Assembly: GCA_965202875.1 (NCBI GenBank)
Contig: OZ241870.1
Location: 2,046,001 to 2,110,000 of the forward strand
Reading direction: 5' to 3'
Source: HK1 sp965202875
GTDB taxonomy: Bacteria; Pseudomonadota; Gammaproteobacteria; HK1
DNA length: 64,000 nucleotides
The notes below the pieces were generated by a model that did no database searches, was not told the DNA's origin, and saw only the letters and a program-made list of their open reading frames with translations. Positions 8,101 through 16,245 of this stretch are shown here, piece after piece. Each line of letters begins with the position of its first letter. The stretch's first letter is position 1. A program made the position numbers and the translations under genes.

Positions 8101-9883
8101 ACTCCGCGCCCTTCGCGGTGACCGTGCCGCCCGTCACGCGGACGTTCAGCACCCCTGCGCCGCTCTGCAAGGCGAGGACGGCGTGGGATTCCTCGCCCTC
8201 CGCCGTTACCGAACCGCCCGTGACGGCGACGGTCACCGCGCCGCTGCCGGCGTTCTTCGCATGGACGCCGTGGGCTCCGGCGCCCGCCGTCGCGATGGCG
8301 CCGCCGCCGACGGTCACGGCGACGTTGCCTTCGGTGCCCAGATGCTCGGCGAAGACGGCGTGGGTTTTGGCGCCCGCTGTCGCGACGGTCGCGCCGCCGC
8401 TCACGGAGACGGCGATGTCGCCCTCGTGCTCGTGCCGGCCCCAGACGGCGTAGGCGCCTTCGCCCTCCGTGGAGATGGCGCCTCCGGTCACGGAGATGGC
8501 GACGTCGCCCTCGCCCGTCCCCGTGATCGCCTCCGTCTCCGTCCCGGTGATGCGGTCGCCTTCCGTGGTCGTGGCCTGCCGGATATGGGCCAGGACGCCG
8601 TGGGCTTCCTCGCCCGTCGTCGCGATGGTGGCTTCCGTCGCGTCGATGACGACGTCGCCGGCGCCCCGGTGCCAGCCGTGGATGCCGATGGAGTTCGCGC
8701 CCGCCGTCCTGATTTCGCCGCCGGCCACGTCGATGTCGATGGCGCCGCCGCCCGTCCGGACCTCGGTGGTGCGGTCCAGGTTGGTGATCGTCTCCAACCT
8801 GCCCGTGTGGTTCGCGAGAATGCCCTGGGCGGCGTCGCCCCAGGTCAGGATGTGGCTGTCCGTGACGGCGATCCGGATGTCGCCGAGGCCTTCGTGAAGG
8901 GCGTGGATGCCCCGGGACTCGTAGCCGTTCAGCGACGGCAGCAGCGGGCCTGGTTCTACCCCCGGCACGCCCTGGTTGTTGGGGGATTGAGGGCCCGGGG
9001 GCACGATGCCGCCGGTGGCGATGGTGTAGCCCTTCACGGTGACGGCGATGTGGCCGTAGGCCGCGGCCCGGGTATATTCGGCCCGGATGGCGTCGGACTC
9101 GTCGCCCCGCGTCCCGACGAGCGGCCGCACCCGGCCTTCCCGGTCGCGCTCGGTCTCGATGACGTTGACGATCACCGCGCCCCTGGAGCGGTGGGTCTTT
9201 TCGTTTTCGTAGAAATAGCTGCCCTGCTGGGTGGCGTAGATGCCGTGGGCGGCGTCGCCGCCCGCCGTCGACAGCGACAGATCGCGGAAGTCGATCGCGA
9301 CCCGGCCCCTGCCGGTGTGCGAGGCCCAGACGCCGTAGGATTCCTCGCCGACGTTCCATTCTCCGTCGCCCATCGTCCTGACGGCGTATCTGCCGTGGTC
9401 GATGGGATGGAAGTGCTGGGGCTCGCCCGCCGCATCGACGCCGTGCACGTAGACCACCAGATCGCCGTTGCCGCCCTGACGCCAGGCGGAAATGCCGGCG
9501 TACAGATCCTCGTTGACGGTGATCCGGGGGTTGCGGACGACGACGTTGCGGGTTCCTTCGTGGTTGACGAACCCGCAGTCGACCGGCTCGGTGGGGATCA
9601 CGACGGGCCCGGCGGCACGGAAGACGGCCCGCAGGTGGTCCGCGGTGAGGAGGCTGAGGTCGAAGCCCGGGGGGAAAACGGCGGTCACGGGGGGAGAAGC
9701 GGCGGGGCACTGGAAGACGGGCTGCGCCGCCGCCTCCCCGGTGCCGAGGGCGAGCGCGGCGGCCAGCCCCAGGGCCGTCACTCCCCCTCTCGTGGCGGTC
9801 TCTGGTCGTGGCGGTCCCTGGAAACAACGAGCGGCGGGGGAGGGGGGGGGGTCAAGCAAGCCGGCGGAACTTGATCGAGGCAT
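5192..9883 (-). CDS. giant type V autotransporter (beta-helix passenger, C-terminal beta-barrel)
   Basis: 1563 residues from the ATG at 9883, chosen because AGGAAAG lies seven or so bases upstream; the frame is open 33 codons further without a ribosome site. An N-terminal signal region ends near 'ALALGTGEAAAQ'. The passenger (about 60-1270) is built of short beta-helix turns rich in Gly, Val and Thr, such as 'GAVTVAVTGGSVTAEGEESH', including a 42-residue segment repeated back to back. The last 280 or so residues form an autotransporter barrel ending in '...GGRLSLKVRF', with the terminal Phe needed for outer-membrane insertion. It is probably an adhesin or surface-exposed factor. A C10 tract at codons 11-14 suggests on/off switching. 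Confidence 0.9.
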   Translation of the reverse strand: MPRSSSAGLLDPPPSPAARCFQGPPRPETATRGGVTALGLAAALALGTGEAAAQPVFQCPAASPPVTAVFPPGFDLSLLTADHLRAVFRAAGPVVIPTEPVDCGFVNHEGTRNVVVRNPRITVNEDLYAGISAWRQGGNGDLVVYVHGVDAAGEPQHFHPIDHGRYAVRTMGDGEWNVGEESYGVWASHTGRGRVAIDFRDLSLSTAGGDAAHGIYATQQGSYFYENEKTHRSRGAVIVNVIETERDREGRVRPLVGTRGDESDAIRAEYTRAAAYGHIAVTVKGYTIATGGIVPPGPQSPNNQGVPGVEPGPLLPSLNGYESRGIHALHEGLGDIRIAVTDSHILTWGDAAQGILANHTGRLETITNLDRTTEVRTGGGAIDIDVAGGEIRTAGANSIGIHGWHRGAGDVVIDATEATIATTGEEAHGVLAHIRQATTTEGDRITGTETEAITGTGEGDVAISVTGGAISTEGEGAYAVWGRHEHEGDIAVSVSGGATVATAGAKTHAVFAEHLGTEGNVAVTVGGGAIATAGAGAHGVHAKNAGSGAVTVAVTGGSVTAEGEESHAVLALQSGAGVLNVRVTGGTVTAKGAESHGIEAHGGGDVTVAVDGGSVAAQGAGGAGVLARSIATQEGEGAITVSVGAGGTVSAASGIAIYSDGPDDLNVKVAGRVEGDIFHSGDGVLVLELPGGGVVTGTVHDPRGPLTVHGSIGRLFYSDGATVTVAPGGKLTGVEVELEGVTQTQAIRSLADDLSVTVQDGGAATGHIIGDGDGSLTVTVQGSVDGDILQSGPGALMLNIPAGGVISGTVHDPASPLTVGGSVGRLLYGNGGTVTVAGTGRITGVEGIAIHATAGDLRVAVDKGGEVKGDVRADTGRLTLKLLAGSTVEGTIRNPADLREVHGTIGRLLYDNGGTITVTGTGRLTGVEIDGKREAIRSEAGDLAVTVAADGEVEGDIRAEGDGDLTATISGRVEGDVLGLGAGEHMVTVTAGGEVEGDIRAEGDGDLTATISGRVEGDVLGLGAGEHTVTVKEGGAVTGTIHLAASTARVYGAAGRVRFDNGGMVTVGGTGRITGIERVAIRNAAGDLDLTVARGGEVGGDIRALGDGHLTATISGTVTGDVLGLGKGRHTVTVGEGGAVKGTLHFDGGVNRVELHEGGRIESREGRRGRAISNEGGTLEVVVRAAGEEAAFDALNRIEGSLYDHRGLPEVRLQRAGKDEALVVGPFATRTALADGAHDVGLSPAPGPGREGEYVFRRELYAPRARVYEALPSVVLGMNGLPGFRERMSAPRSAKGGWARVEGFRGKWKADASTSGKESGLQYRHRRHGIEVGWAVALGEEARFGASLHHRRGTAKVTEGGDVELYGTGVGASGTWMRDEFYVDAQAAMTGYEADLGSSRRGVLRKDLSGHGHVLGVEAGRRLALEGLPAGVVLTPRAGLVHSRVSMGAFSDAVGSRVSVDDARSLRGRVGVEAEVKPGGAPGSRVFASVEVEHEFSTDRKVRVSGTEETELRSEAEATWLRLGLNGVYAWEEGRYTLQGGVSYATSGGSHETGGRLSLKVRF
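6790..7041 (-). repeat. two tandem 126-base units inside the autotransporter passenger
   Basis: Units 6790-6915 and 6916-7041 are nearly identical and keep the frame, adding 42 residues each (core 'GEVEGDIRAEGDGDLTATIS'). Diverged relatives of the same turn lie on both sides, so the passenger seems to grow by unit duplication. Confidence 0.9.
9842..9851 (-). repeat. homopolymer tract of 10 C (coding strand) in the autotransporter 5' end
   Basis: Ten G on the plus strand, read as codons 11-14 of the autotransporter, with a C5 run one base beyond. Tracts of this length near the start of surface-protein genes are classic slipped-strand contingency loci. A change of one or two bases would frameshift the signal peptide. 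Confidence 0.85.
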
Positions 9884-10374
9884 TGTGCTTTCCTGTCCAT
9901 GGTGCGGTGGGGGAATGGCGGGCGGATCTGCCTTGGCCGGATTGCGGCCCGCGCATCGAGGTGGTCCTGTTTCGTGAGGCATTCGGCGAGATTTCCACCA
10001 CTGCGTCTGCCTTCAGGCACCCCGGGTTGGGATAGCTGGCCGGTACGGACACCGCGAGCCTTTTCCCGACCCGCCCTGCGGTGCCACTCATGTCCATTTC
10101 ATTGGATTCTTGAGATTCTTGTTCAGGAAAAGCCTCCATGTCAATAGTGTACGGCCATTTTTTATTCGCCGCGAGACCTGGATCGAATCTTCCAGAAGTA
10201 TCGGGCAGCCATCGATCGGATCTCAACCCTAATTTGCCCGCCGCGGGACCTGGATCGGGCCTCCTGGAAGTGTCGGGATGGTCCGGACAAGGGCGGCGAG
10301 GGATCGTTTCCTGGAAAAGGGCACCGGTATCCGGACGGCGAAGGGGCGTTGGCCGGCGATGCGGCGAGCACGGC
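9884..10374. other. gene-free stretch with short direct repeats
   Basis: No convincing gene. It holds copy 2 of the 24-base repeat (9958-9981) and a 38-base imperfect direct repeat (10168-10205 and 10240-10277, core GACCTGGATCG). A weaker third relative lies near 10285-10310. The autotransporter promoter should lie at the left end. Confidence 0.6.
9958..9981. repeat. 24-base repeat, copy 2
   Basis: Same orientation and 23 of 24 bases identical to 4275-4298. It lies upstream of the autotransporter as copy 1 lies upstream of dctP, so it may be a solo IS end or a shared upstream site. Confidence 0.6.
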
Positions 10375-10899
10375 CTAGTCGCCGAGATCACGCACTCTGG
10401 TCAGGGCGACGAGTTCGCCGCAGCCGCGTCCGAGCCGACGCCAATCTCCGGGAAGCGCCAGGCGGGCGAGTGTAGCGGTGGGCAGTAGCTTTCCGTCGCT
10501 CGGAACCGGGACGCCGCCGGCGAGGTGATCGAGCAGGTGTTCGAGCCCGGGGTTGTGTCCGACGATCATCGTGCGGCGCGTGCCGGGATCGCATCCGCCG
10601 AGCACGTCGAGCAGCGTCGAGAGGCCCGCCTCGTAGATCGCGCCTTCAAAGCGCACGGCTTCGAGGGAGAAGCAGGCCGCACGCGCGACACCGTGGACGG
10701 TCTGCACCGCGCGCGTTGCACTGGAGCAGACGACGGCGTCCGGCAGCAGCTCCGACTCCGCGAGATAGCGGCCCATGCGTTGCGCGGCCCTGACCCCGCG
10801 CGGCGCGAGCGGGCGGTCGAAATCGGCGGGCGCATCGGTATCCCATGCGGATTTCGCATGGCGGAGGATGAGCAGATCGCGGCGTCTCACCACCGGCAT
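10375..10899 (-). CDS. SixA-like histidine phosphatase (RHG family)
   Basis: 174 residues from the ATG at 10899, preceded by GGGAG. The catalytic 'LLILRHAKSAWD' motif (phospho-acceptor His) is near the N-terminus, 'VVCSSATRAVQT' follows, and the second catalytic His is in 'MIVGHNPGLEHLL'. Short single-domain proteins of this type dephosphorylate phosphohistidine in signalling or phosphotransfer proteins. The true substrate is unknown. It stands alone between repeat-rich gaps. The frame extends 13 codons further upstream without a better start. Confidence 0.85.
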   Translation of the reverse strand: MPVVRRRDLLILRHAKSAWDTDAPADFDRPLAPRGVRAAQRMGRYLAESELLPDAVVCSSATRAVQTVHGVARAACFSLEAVRFEGAIYEAGLSTLLDVLGGCDPGTRRTMIVGHNPGLEHLLDHLAGGVPVPSDGKLLPTATLARLALPGDWRRLGRGCGELVALTRVRDLGD

Positions 10900-11223
10900 G
10901 ACAGGCTCCCGGGTTCCGGGCACCGCCAATTTGGACACGCGGGCCCCGTCTGCGGGCCACCGCCGGTCGCCCGTCCCCCGAACGTTCCGGCAACGCTCGA
11001 CGTCACCCGCTCACCCGGGAACGCGGGCGTCCTGCCCGCCGCCCGCAACCCATTGAAAACCTTGATGCGAAACCGCCGCATTCACGATATACCACAGTCG
11101 CACACCACAGGGACGGACGCGAAATGATGCCTGCGGATGTTACTGGAAAGGCGTGATTGCGGCTACCGCGAGAACTGTCCAATGCTATGTGAGCATGAAC
11201 GGAAGGGCTGAATCCAACGCCAG
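10900..11223. other. gene-free stretch with a dispersed GC-rich repeat
   Basis: No gene seen. Around 11012-11048 is one copy of a dispersed motif, GCGGGCGTCCTGCCCGC, flanked by a CGGGAACG-like start. Related copies occur at about 37313-37334 and, inverted, at 37476-37508. Confidence 0.6.
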
Positions 11224-11861
11224 GTGAGCACGGAGCGTCGCCGAGTCCTCCACACTTGGAGGATGATCGTGACACTTCAGACTGGGCGCTTGCGCACGAT
11301 GGAGCAGATTCGGGCCTTCGTGGCAGGCTGCCTTCTGGCCGAGGGGGACGAGGCATTCGGCGCGCTGTCGGGGCTGGCGACGTGCGAGCCCCCCCGCTTT
11401 CGCGGGGGCGGGCTCTGCGCCGCGCGTTCGAGGTCCACGGGGACCGGCGCTTCGAGCGGGTGTCGGGGCTGTCGCGCTCGCATCTGTACCACCTGCGCGC
11501 GTCGCGCACCTACCGGATGAAGCGCACGAGGCGGGAGAAGACGCGCGCCAGCCCGGTGGCCATCGCCGTGCGCAAGGCGTCGGAGCCGAATGGTCGCCCG
11601 GGCTTCGTGCGGGTGGACACGGTGCATCTGGGCGACCGGGACGGGCGCAAGGGCGTATACGTCGTCAACATGCAGGTGGACGCCAAGGGCAAGATGCGGC
11701 GAACCTGCCGCCGCCAGGACGTGCTCACGCCGCTGGCGAAGCTCAAGTCGCTGCCGGGCACCGCCCGCTTCCTGCGCCAAGGCGTGCGCTTCGACGACCT
11801 CGACCGCGCCCGCGACGAGACGTTCCGCAAGGTCCACGGCGCCGTGCCGGTCGCGGCATGA
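11224..11861 (+). pseudogene. decayed IS481-like transposase with frameshift and internal deletion
   Basis: An N-terminal frame ('RLRTMEQIRAFVAG') shifts near 11395 into a second frame running to 11861. That frame carries 'PGFVRVDTVHLGDRDGRKGV', the start of a DDE integrase core with its first catalytic Asp. It then jumps directly to the C-terminal 'DAKGKMRRTCRRQDVLTPLA'. The middle of the core, with the other two acidic residues, is missing. It is therefore inactive, both frameshifted and internally deleted. Confidence 0.8.
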
Positions 11862-12152
11862 CCCGCCCCGCGCTTTCCATCGCCGGCCCACCGGCGTTGG
11901 GGCGCAGAGGCCTCCGGGGACAGCCCGTGGAACACACTGCTTCGCAGCGACCGACGATGGCCGCTCCCTCCGACTCCGACGCTTCGCGGGACCGTCTTGC
12001 GGCGACCCTTCCTACCCCTTGTGTTGACACCGAACGAACGAGGACCCGGTGCTCTTCACCGCCTCCTGCGGCAAGCATCGTTTGCTCACTTTCTCATTGG
12101 ACGTTGCTTGCCGCCGGATCGGCCGGTGTCCCTGGCGAATCGATCCATCCGC
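11862..12152. other. IS 3' flank and non-coding spacer
   Basis: Convergent spacer between the transposase remnant and xseA. Bases 11870-11935 (TTTCCATCGCCGGCCCACCG, ending CCCGTGGAA) resemble the reverse complement of about 4425-4485 inside the other IS remnant. This hints that both remnants carried a similar terminal region. No gene seen. Confidence 0.4.
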
Positions 12153-13547
12153 CTACGATCCGGCCGACCCGAGGCGCGGACTTCCACCCGTCCCGGCATC
12201 GGCCACGTCCAGATCGAGCGTTCCGCGTGCGAGCCGGCCTTGCAGGCGCTCGCCGGCCCGGACCTCGCCCGCGTCCCGGATCACGGAGCCGTCGCCGGGG
12301 CGGAGCAGGATCGAGTAGCCGCGCTCCAGGGTCGCCTGGGGTCCGAACGCGCCGAGCGCGCGTTCGAGCGCGCCCACTCGCGACCGGCGCTCGGCCAATG
12401 CGGAGCGCGCCGCGAGCAGCAGGCGGCGTTCGAGCGTCGTGCACCGGGCGCGATGGGCCTGGACGACCCGATCCGGCGCATGGCGCGCGAGCCGGGCGGC
12501 GAAGGTGGCGAGGCGCGCCCGCCGTTCGCGTACCGCCGCGCCGGCGGCTCGGGAAAGACGCATGGTCATGGCGTCGAGCCGCTGGGAGTGGTCGAACAGC
12601 CGCTGGCGCGGATGCACGAGCCGCTTCGCCGCCGTCCGCACCTCACCGCGGCGCACCGCCAGGATGCGGCGCATCGCCGCCAGGAGCCGGGCTTCGAACG
12701 TACGGTAGCGCGCCGCCCACTCCGCCGCGTCGGGCACCGCGGACTCCGCCGCGGCGGAGGGGGTCGGTGCGCGCAGGTCGGCGACGAGATCTGCGATGGT
12801 GAAGTCGATCTCGTGCCCGATGCCGGTGACGATCGGAATGGATGCCCGGTGCATCGCGCGCGCCACGGCCTCTTCGTTGAACGCCCAGAGGTCTTCGAGC
12901 GATCCCCCGCCGCGGGCGAGGATCAGCACGTCGCATTCGGCGCGCTCGCACGCGAGGTCGATCATGCGGGCGATCTCCGCCGCCGCTCCGGCGCCCTGGA
13001 CCGGCACCGGGTAGCGCATGACGGGGACGGCGGGGAAGCGCCGGCCGAGCACGCTCTCGACGTCGCGCACCGCCGCTCCGGTCGGGGAGGTGACGATCCC
13101 GACGCACCGCGGGAGGGTGGGGAGCGGGCGCTTGTGCGCCTGGTCGAACAGCCCTTCCGCGTGGAGCCGGTTCTTCAGCGCGTCGAACGCGCGCCGCAGC
13201 GCTCCGGCGCCGGCCTCCTCCATGTACTGCACGATGAGCTGGAACTCGCCGCGTTCGGGGTAGAGGCCGACCTTCGCGCTGGCGAGCACGTGGAGCCCGT
13301 TCTCCGGCTCGAACGCCAGGGTGCGGTTGTGCATGCGGAACATCGCGCACCGCACCTGGCAGTGCTCGTCCTTGAGCGAGAAGTAGACGTGCCCGGAGCG
13401 CGGGCGCGCGAGGTTGGAGAGCTCGCCCTCGATCCAGATCGTCGAGAACGCCTCTTCGAGGATTGCGCGGGCGTCGAGGTTGAGGCGCGAGACGGTGTAG
13501 ACGTCGCGCGCGGGGTGGTCGGCGGCGGCTCGGCGGGGGGCGGACAT
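12153..13547 (-). CDS. xseA: exodeoxyribonuclease VII large subunit
   Basis: 464 residues. An N-terminal OB-fold ('DVYTVSRLNLDARAILEEAF', 'IWIEGELSNLARPRSGHVYF') is followed by the nuclease domain with 'VGIVTSPTGAAVRDV', 'DVLILARGGGSLEDLWAFNE' and 'IPIVTGIGHEIDFTIADLVA'. A long charged helical C-terminal region follows. With XseB it degrades single-stranded DNA to oligonucleotides in repair. Its ribosome site is weak; the start is chosen by family length. It is the last gene before the IS remnant. Confidence 0.95.
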   Translation of the reverse strand: MSAPRRAAADHPARDVYTVSRLNLDARAILEEAFSTIWIEGELSNLARPRSGHVYFSLKDEHCQVRCAMFRMHNRTLAFEPENGLHVLASAKVGLYPERGEFQLIVQYMEEAGAGALRRAFDALKNRLHAEGLFDQAHKRPLPTLPRCVGIVTSPTGAAVRDVESVLGRRFPAVPVMRYPVPVQGAGAAAEIARMIDLACERAECDVLILARGGGSLEDLWAFNEEAVARAMHRASIPIVTGIGHEIDFTIADLVADLRAPTPSAAAESAVPDAAEWAARYRTFEARLLAAMRRILAVRRGEVRTAAKRLVHPRQRLFDHSQRLDAMTMRLSRAAGAAVRERRARLATFAARLARHAPDRVVQAHRARCTTLERRLLLAARSALAERRSRVGALERALGAFGPQATLERGYSILLRPGDGSVIRDAGEVRAGERLQGRLARGTLDLDVADAGTGGSPRLGSAGS

Positions 13548-13624
13548 GCCGCGATGCTGCCGCGGTCGGGCGCGCGCGGCAAGATGTCGCCGCCTGCCGG
13601 TGGCAGCAAGCCCCTTGTGCCCTG

Positions 13625-14323
13625 CTATACCGGATCCCGCACGCGGAAGCGGGCGGTCAGCTCCGCGGCGATCGATACTGCGATCTCCGCCGCGGTGGTC
13701 GCGCCGACGTCGAGCCCCACCGGCGCATGGATGCGGGCAAGCGCCTTTTCCGCGAGACCCGCCCCGGTGAGTCGTTCGATGCGCTTCGCATGGGTCCGCC
13801 GGCTACCGAGGCTGCCTACGTAGAACGCGGGCGAGGTGAGTGCTATGCGGAGTGCAGGGTCGTCGAGCTTCGGATCGTGGGTCAGGGTCACGACCGCGCT
13901 ACGGGTGTCGAGCCCCGCGGCGCCCAGTGCCTCGTCAGGCCAGTCGGTCACCACCGTCGCGTCCGCGAATCGCTCCCCGCCGGCGAATGCGCGCCGGGGA
14001 TCGACGACCGTCACCTCGTACCCCAGCAACGCCGCCATCGGAACGAGCGCCTGCGCGATGTGAACCGCCCCGACCACGAACAGCCGCGGCGGCGGGCGCA
14101 TCACGTGAAGGAAGTATCGGAGACCGGCGACCTCCACGACCTCGCTGCGGTCACGACGAAGCGCGCCGTACGCCGCTTCCCGAACGTCTGCGTCGAGCCC
14201 GGGCGCCGGCGGCTCTCCCTCGATCGCGAGCCACTGACGTCCGCCGCCGAGCTCGGTGACGAGCACCAGCGGGCGCTTCCCGGTCCGCGCTTCCAGTGTG
14301 GCGTGCAGTAACGATTGCTTCAT
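13625..14323 (-). CDS. XdhC/CoxF family protein, Rossmann domain
   Basis: 232 residues: the C-terminal (Rossmann) half of XdhC-type proteins, which insert and protect the sulfurated molybdenum cofactor of xanthine dehydrogenase or CO dehydrogenase-type enzymes. Diagnostic stretches are 'RLFVVGAVHIAQALVPMAAL', 'VTLTHDPKLDDPALRIAL', 'FYVGSLGSRRTHAKRIERL' and 'IHAPVGLDVGATTAAEIAVS'. The matching N-terminal domain is a separate gene just upstream. No molybdenum hydroxylase is visible in this window. Confidence 0.88.
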   Translation of the reverse strand: MKQSLLHATLEARTGKRPLVLVTELGGGRQWLAIEGEPPAPGLDADVREAAYGALRRDRSEVVEVAGLRYFLHVMRPPPRLFVVGAVHIAQALVPMAALLGYEVTVVDPRRAFAGGERFADATVVTDWPDEALGAAGLDTRSAVVTLTHDPKLDDPALRIALTSPAFYVGSLGSRRTHAKRIERLTGAGLAEKALARIHAPVGLDVGATTAAEIAVSIAAELTARFRVRDPV

Positions 14324-14452
14324 CGCGGTACGTTCAGGGGTGCGCCATGGCGGAGGGGTGCCGCCGTGGCGGACAGGACGGGCGGGCAGGCGCCGCGCGG
14401 GACGTCTCCGGCGAGGGCGGGTCCCGGCGCGGTGCGATCACGCGAACCGGGC

Positions 14453-14800
14453 TCACTCCTCGACCGGCTCGACGTAGACCTGCACCTTGCCTCCGCACGT
14501 CAGGCCGACCTCCCACGCCTGCTCGTCGCTGACCCCGAAATCGAGGACGCGGGAGCGCCCGTCGCGGATCGCCTCGATACCTTCGGCGATCACCGCCCCC
14601 TCGATGCATCCGCCGGACACCGAGCCGGCGAAGTGGCCGTCTTCGTCAAGCACGAGCTGGCTCCCGACCGGCCGCGGAGACGATCCCCAGGTCGCGATGA
14701 CGGTAGCGATCGCGACGCCTCGCCCTTCCCGGCGCCAGCGTTCTGCGACCGCCAGCGGCTCGGATGCCGGTACGCGCGCGTGTGCGTCGGGCTCGACCAT
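14453..14800 (-). CDS. XdhC/CoxI family protein, N-terminal domain
   Basis: 115 residues from the ATG at 14800, preceded by GGAGGGACG. It has the stand-alone XdhC_CoxI domain: 'GVAIATVIATWGSSPRPVGS', then 'GSVSGGCIEGAVIAEGIEAI' and a terminal 'GLTCGGKVQVYVEPV'. The conserved GGC and TCGG cysteines belong to the cofactor-handling surface. It partners with the Rossmann-domain gene 129 bases downstream; together they equal one full XdhC. The frame extends 33 codons upstream without support. Confidence 0.87.
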   Translation of the reverse strand: MVEPDAHARVPASEPLAVAERWRREGRGVAIATVIATWGSSPRPVGSQLVLDEDGHFAGSVSGGCIEGAVIAEGIEAIRDGRSRVLDFGVSDEQAWEVGLTCGGKVQVYVEPVEE

Positions 14801-14983
14801 CGTCCCTCCCCCATCCCCTTGCTTCACGGCCTTCCGCCGCGGCTCTCGCGACGCTGGAATCGCACTTGTCCTCGATCCAGTGGATCGGGCAAGCGGCAAT
14901 CATTCGGGAGACGTTTCAGCTTGGAGCGTACGGCTGTCAAGCGCGCACCGCACCGGAATGCCGTCATTCGATTCGTATGGGTT

Positions 14984-15060
14984 TGGCGCGCCCGGAGAGA
15001 CTCGAACTCCCGACCTCCTGGTTCGTAGCCAGGCACTCTATCCAACTGAGCTACGGGCGC
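14984..15060 (-). tRNA. tRNA-Arg(ACG)
   Basis: Read on the minus strand, the acceptor GCGCCCG pairs with CGGGCGC. The D arm contains GCTCAGTTGGAT, the anticodon loop CTACGAA gives ACG, and the T arm holds GTTCGAGTC. The CCA end is encoded (14986-14984). It sits behind tRNA-Ser and csrA, as in many gammaproteobacteria. Confidence 0.98.
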
Positions 15061-15119
15061 GTGAGACGATGTGCCCATCCGCGAAAACGTGGGTACACCC
15101 CGGTGAACTTCGGGTCGCT

Positions 15120-15210
15120 TGGCGGAGAGGGAGGGATTCGAACCCTCGATGGGCTTTCAACCCATACTCCCTTAGCAGGGGAGCGCCTTCAGCCGCTCGG
15201 CCACCTCTCC
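15120..15210 (-). tRNA. tRNA-Ser(GCT)
   Basis: A class II tRNA of 91 bases with a long variable arm. The acceptor GGAGAGG pairs with CCTCTCC. The anticodon loop CTGCTAA gives GCT, which reads AGC and AGU. GTTCGAATC marks the T arm and CCA is encoded. Order csrA, tRNA-Ser, tRNA-Arg on the minus strand. Confidence 0.98.
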
Positions 15211-15501
15211 AAGGGGGCGAAGCATACCGAAGAATGATCGCCCGCAAAAGTTTCTTCGCGGGTGCCACCAAGGCCGTTCGTCTTTCGCCGCACCGTCGGC
15301 CAGCCCACCTTCGCCGCCGGGATCCCGGCTTTCTCCCCTCACGCATCGGCTTCCCGCCGCGCCCTCCAAGACCCCCTCGGCATCCACGCGAAGCCTGAAC
15401 CGGGCCTGCGACGAAAAAAATGGCCTTGGCGGCGCCGCGTTCCCGCTCGACGACGCGATCGTCCACCGGACGCCGTGCGCCCCCGGACGGCGCCGAGGGC
15501 G
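15211..15501. other. spacer between csrA and tRNA-Ser
   Basis: No gene seen. A seven-base A run at 15414-15420 (T run on the csrA transcript) follows GC-rich sequence, but only a very weak stem can be drawn, so no terminator is called. Confidence 0.4.
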
Positions 15502-15717
15502 TCAGCATGGAACAGCGGGCCCGCCGTTCGTCTGCCCGGCCGCCGGCTTCGCCTTGTCGGCCTGGATCCGCTCGTAGATCTCCTGGCGGTGAACCGCCAC
15601 ATCCTTGGGGGCGTCGACTCCGACCCGCACCTGATTTCCCTTCACCCCAAGTATCGTCACCGTGACGTCGTCGCCGATCGTCAGCGACTCGCCGACTCTC
15701 CTGGTGAGGATGAGCAT
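15502..15717 (-). CDS. csrA: carbon storage regulator CsrA
   Basis: 71 residues beginning 'MLILTRRVGESLTIGDDVTV', with 'ILGVKGNQVRVGVDAPKDV' and 'VHRQEIYERIQ', the complete CsrA RNA-binding fold. Arg44 and Leu4 positions are kept. CsrA binds GGA motifs near ribosome sites to control translation globally. The ATG at 15717 follows a strong GAGGAGG. The C-terminal tail 'QTNGGPAVPC' is non-conserved. The conserved position next to tRNA-Ser and downstream of lysC supports the call. Confidence 0.97.
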   Translation of the reverse strand: MLILTRRVGESLTIGDDVTVTILGVKGNQVRVGVDAPKDVAVHRQEIYERIQADKAKPAAGQTNGGPAVPC

Positions 15718-16245
15718 CGCGTCCTCCTCGGTCACCGGGGGGCAGGGTCCATCCCCCGGTGGCAGCGTCCTTGTGACCGTGCTGCGTGTGTCGAGCGAAT
15801 GCGGGCGGCGGTGACCGGACCGGAGGATCCTGCATCGGGCGGCAGCGCTCCAACCCTTGCAGCCGCTTCGCGATCTCCGCCTCCCGACCCGATTGTTGCA
15901 CAAATCAAAAGTCCATCATTCCCCCGGTCAAGCTCGGGGCAGGCTCCGGGAAAGCCCGTCATTCCCCCGCTTCCGCGTGGGCAGGCTCCGCAAAAGTGTG
16001 CTCGCGAAGGCATGTGTCCGGGAAAGCGGGTGCGGGTAGCGGGTATCCGGAGGTTCTTGATTGAAGTGGATCCCCGCTTTCTCCTCGCATTCGCGGGGAT
16101 GACGGGCTGAAGGCGACCCTGAACGCGTGCGGCTTACCCTCACCGGCGGTGAACTTGAGCCACACGCTGCTTCGGCCGGAAAACCCCGTGTTTCGCGCAG
16201 TGGATGTGTGTATGGACAGAAATTCGGCGCAATTGCCGGGCCGGC
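15718..16245. repeat. intergenic repeat cluster (REP-like palindromes)
   Basis: The 528-base csrA-lysC spacer holds degenerate CATTCCC/GGGGATGA-type palindromes near 15918-15975 and 16070-16105. At 16058-16215 is copy 1 of a composite element whose diverged second copy lies inverted at 45728-45870. No gene is seen. The csrA promoter must lie in the left part. Confidence 0.7.

Noticed and set aside
6500..8900. Periodic repeats in the autotransporter considered as a CRISPR array
   Set aside because: Spacing follows protein beta-helix turns, repeats are degenerate and coding, and no unique spacers or cas genes are present.
6170..9874. Long plus-strand open frame opposite the autotransporter (over 1200 codons)
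   Set aside because: Antisense shadow of a repetitive GC-rich gene; its periodic Asp/Gly/His content only reflects the passenger repeats.
10138..10488. Plus-strand ORF over the repeat region and the sixA end
   Set aside because: Made of the direct repeats and the antisense of sixA, without a ribosome site or recognisable motif.
15401..15440. Rho-independent terminator behind csrA
   Set aside because: The seven-base T run on the transcript is real, but the preceding GC-rich sequence gives only about three stem pairs.
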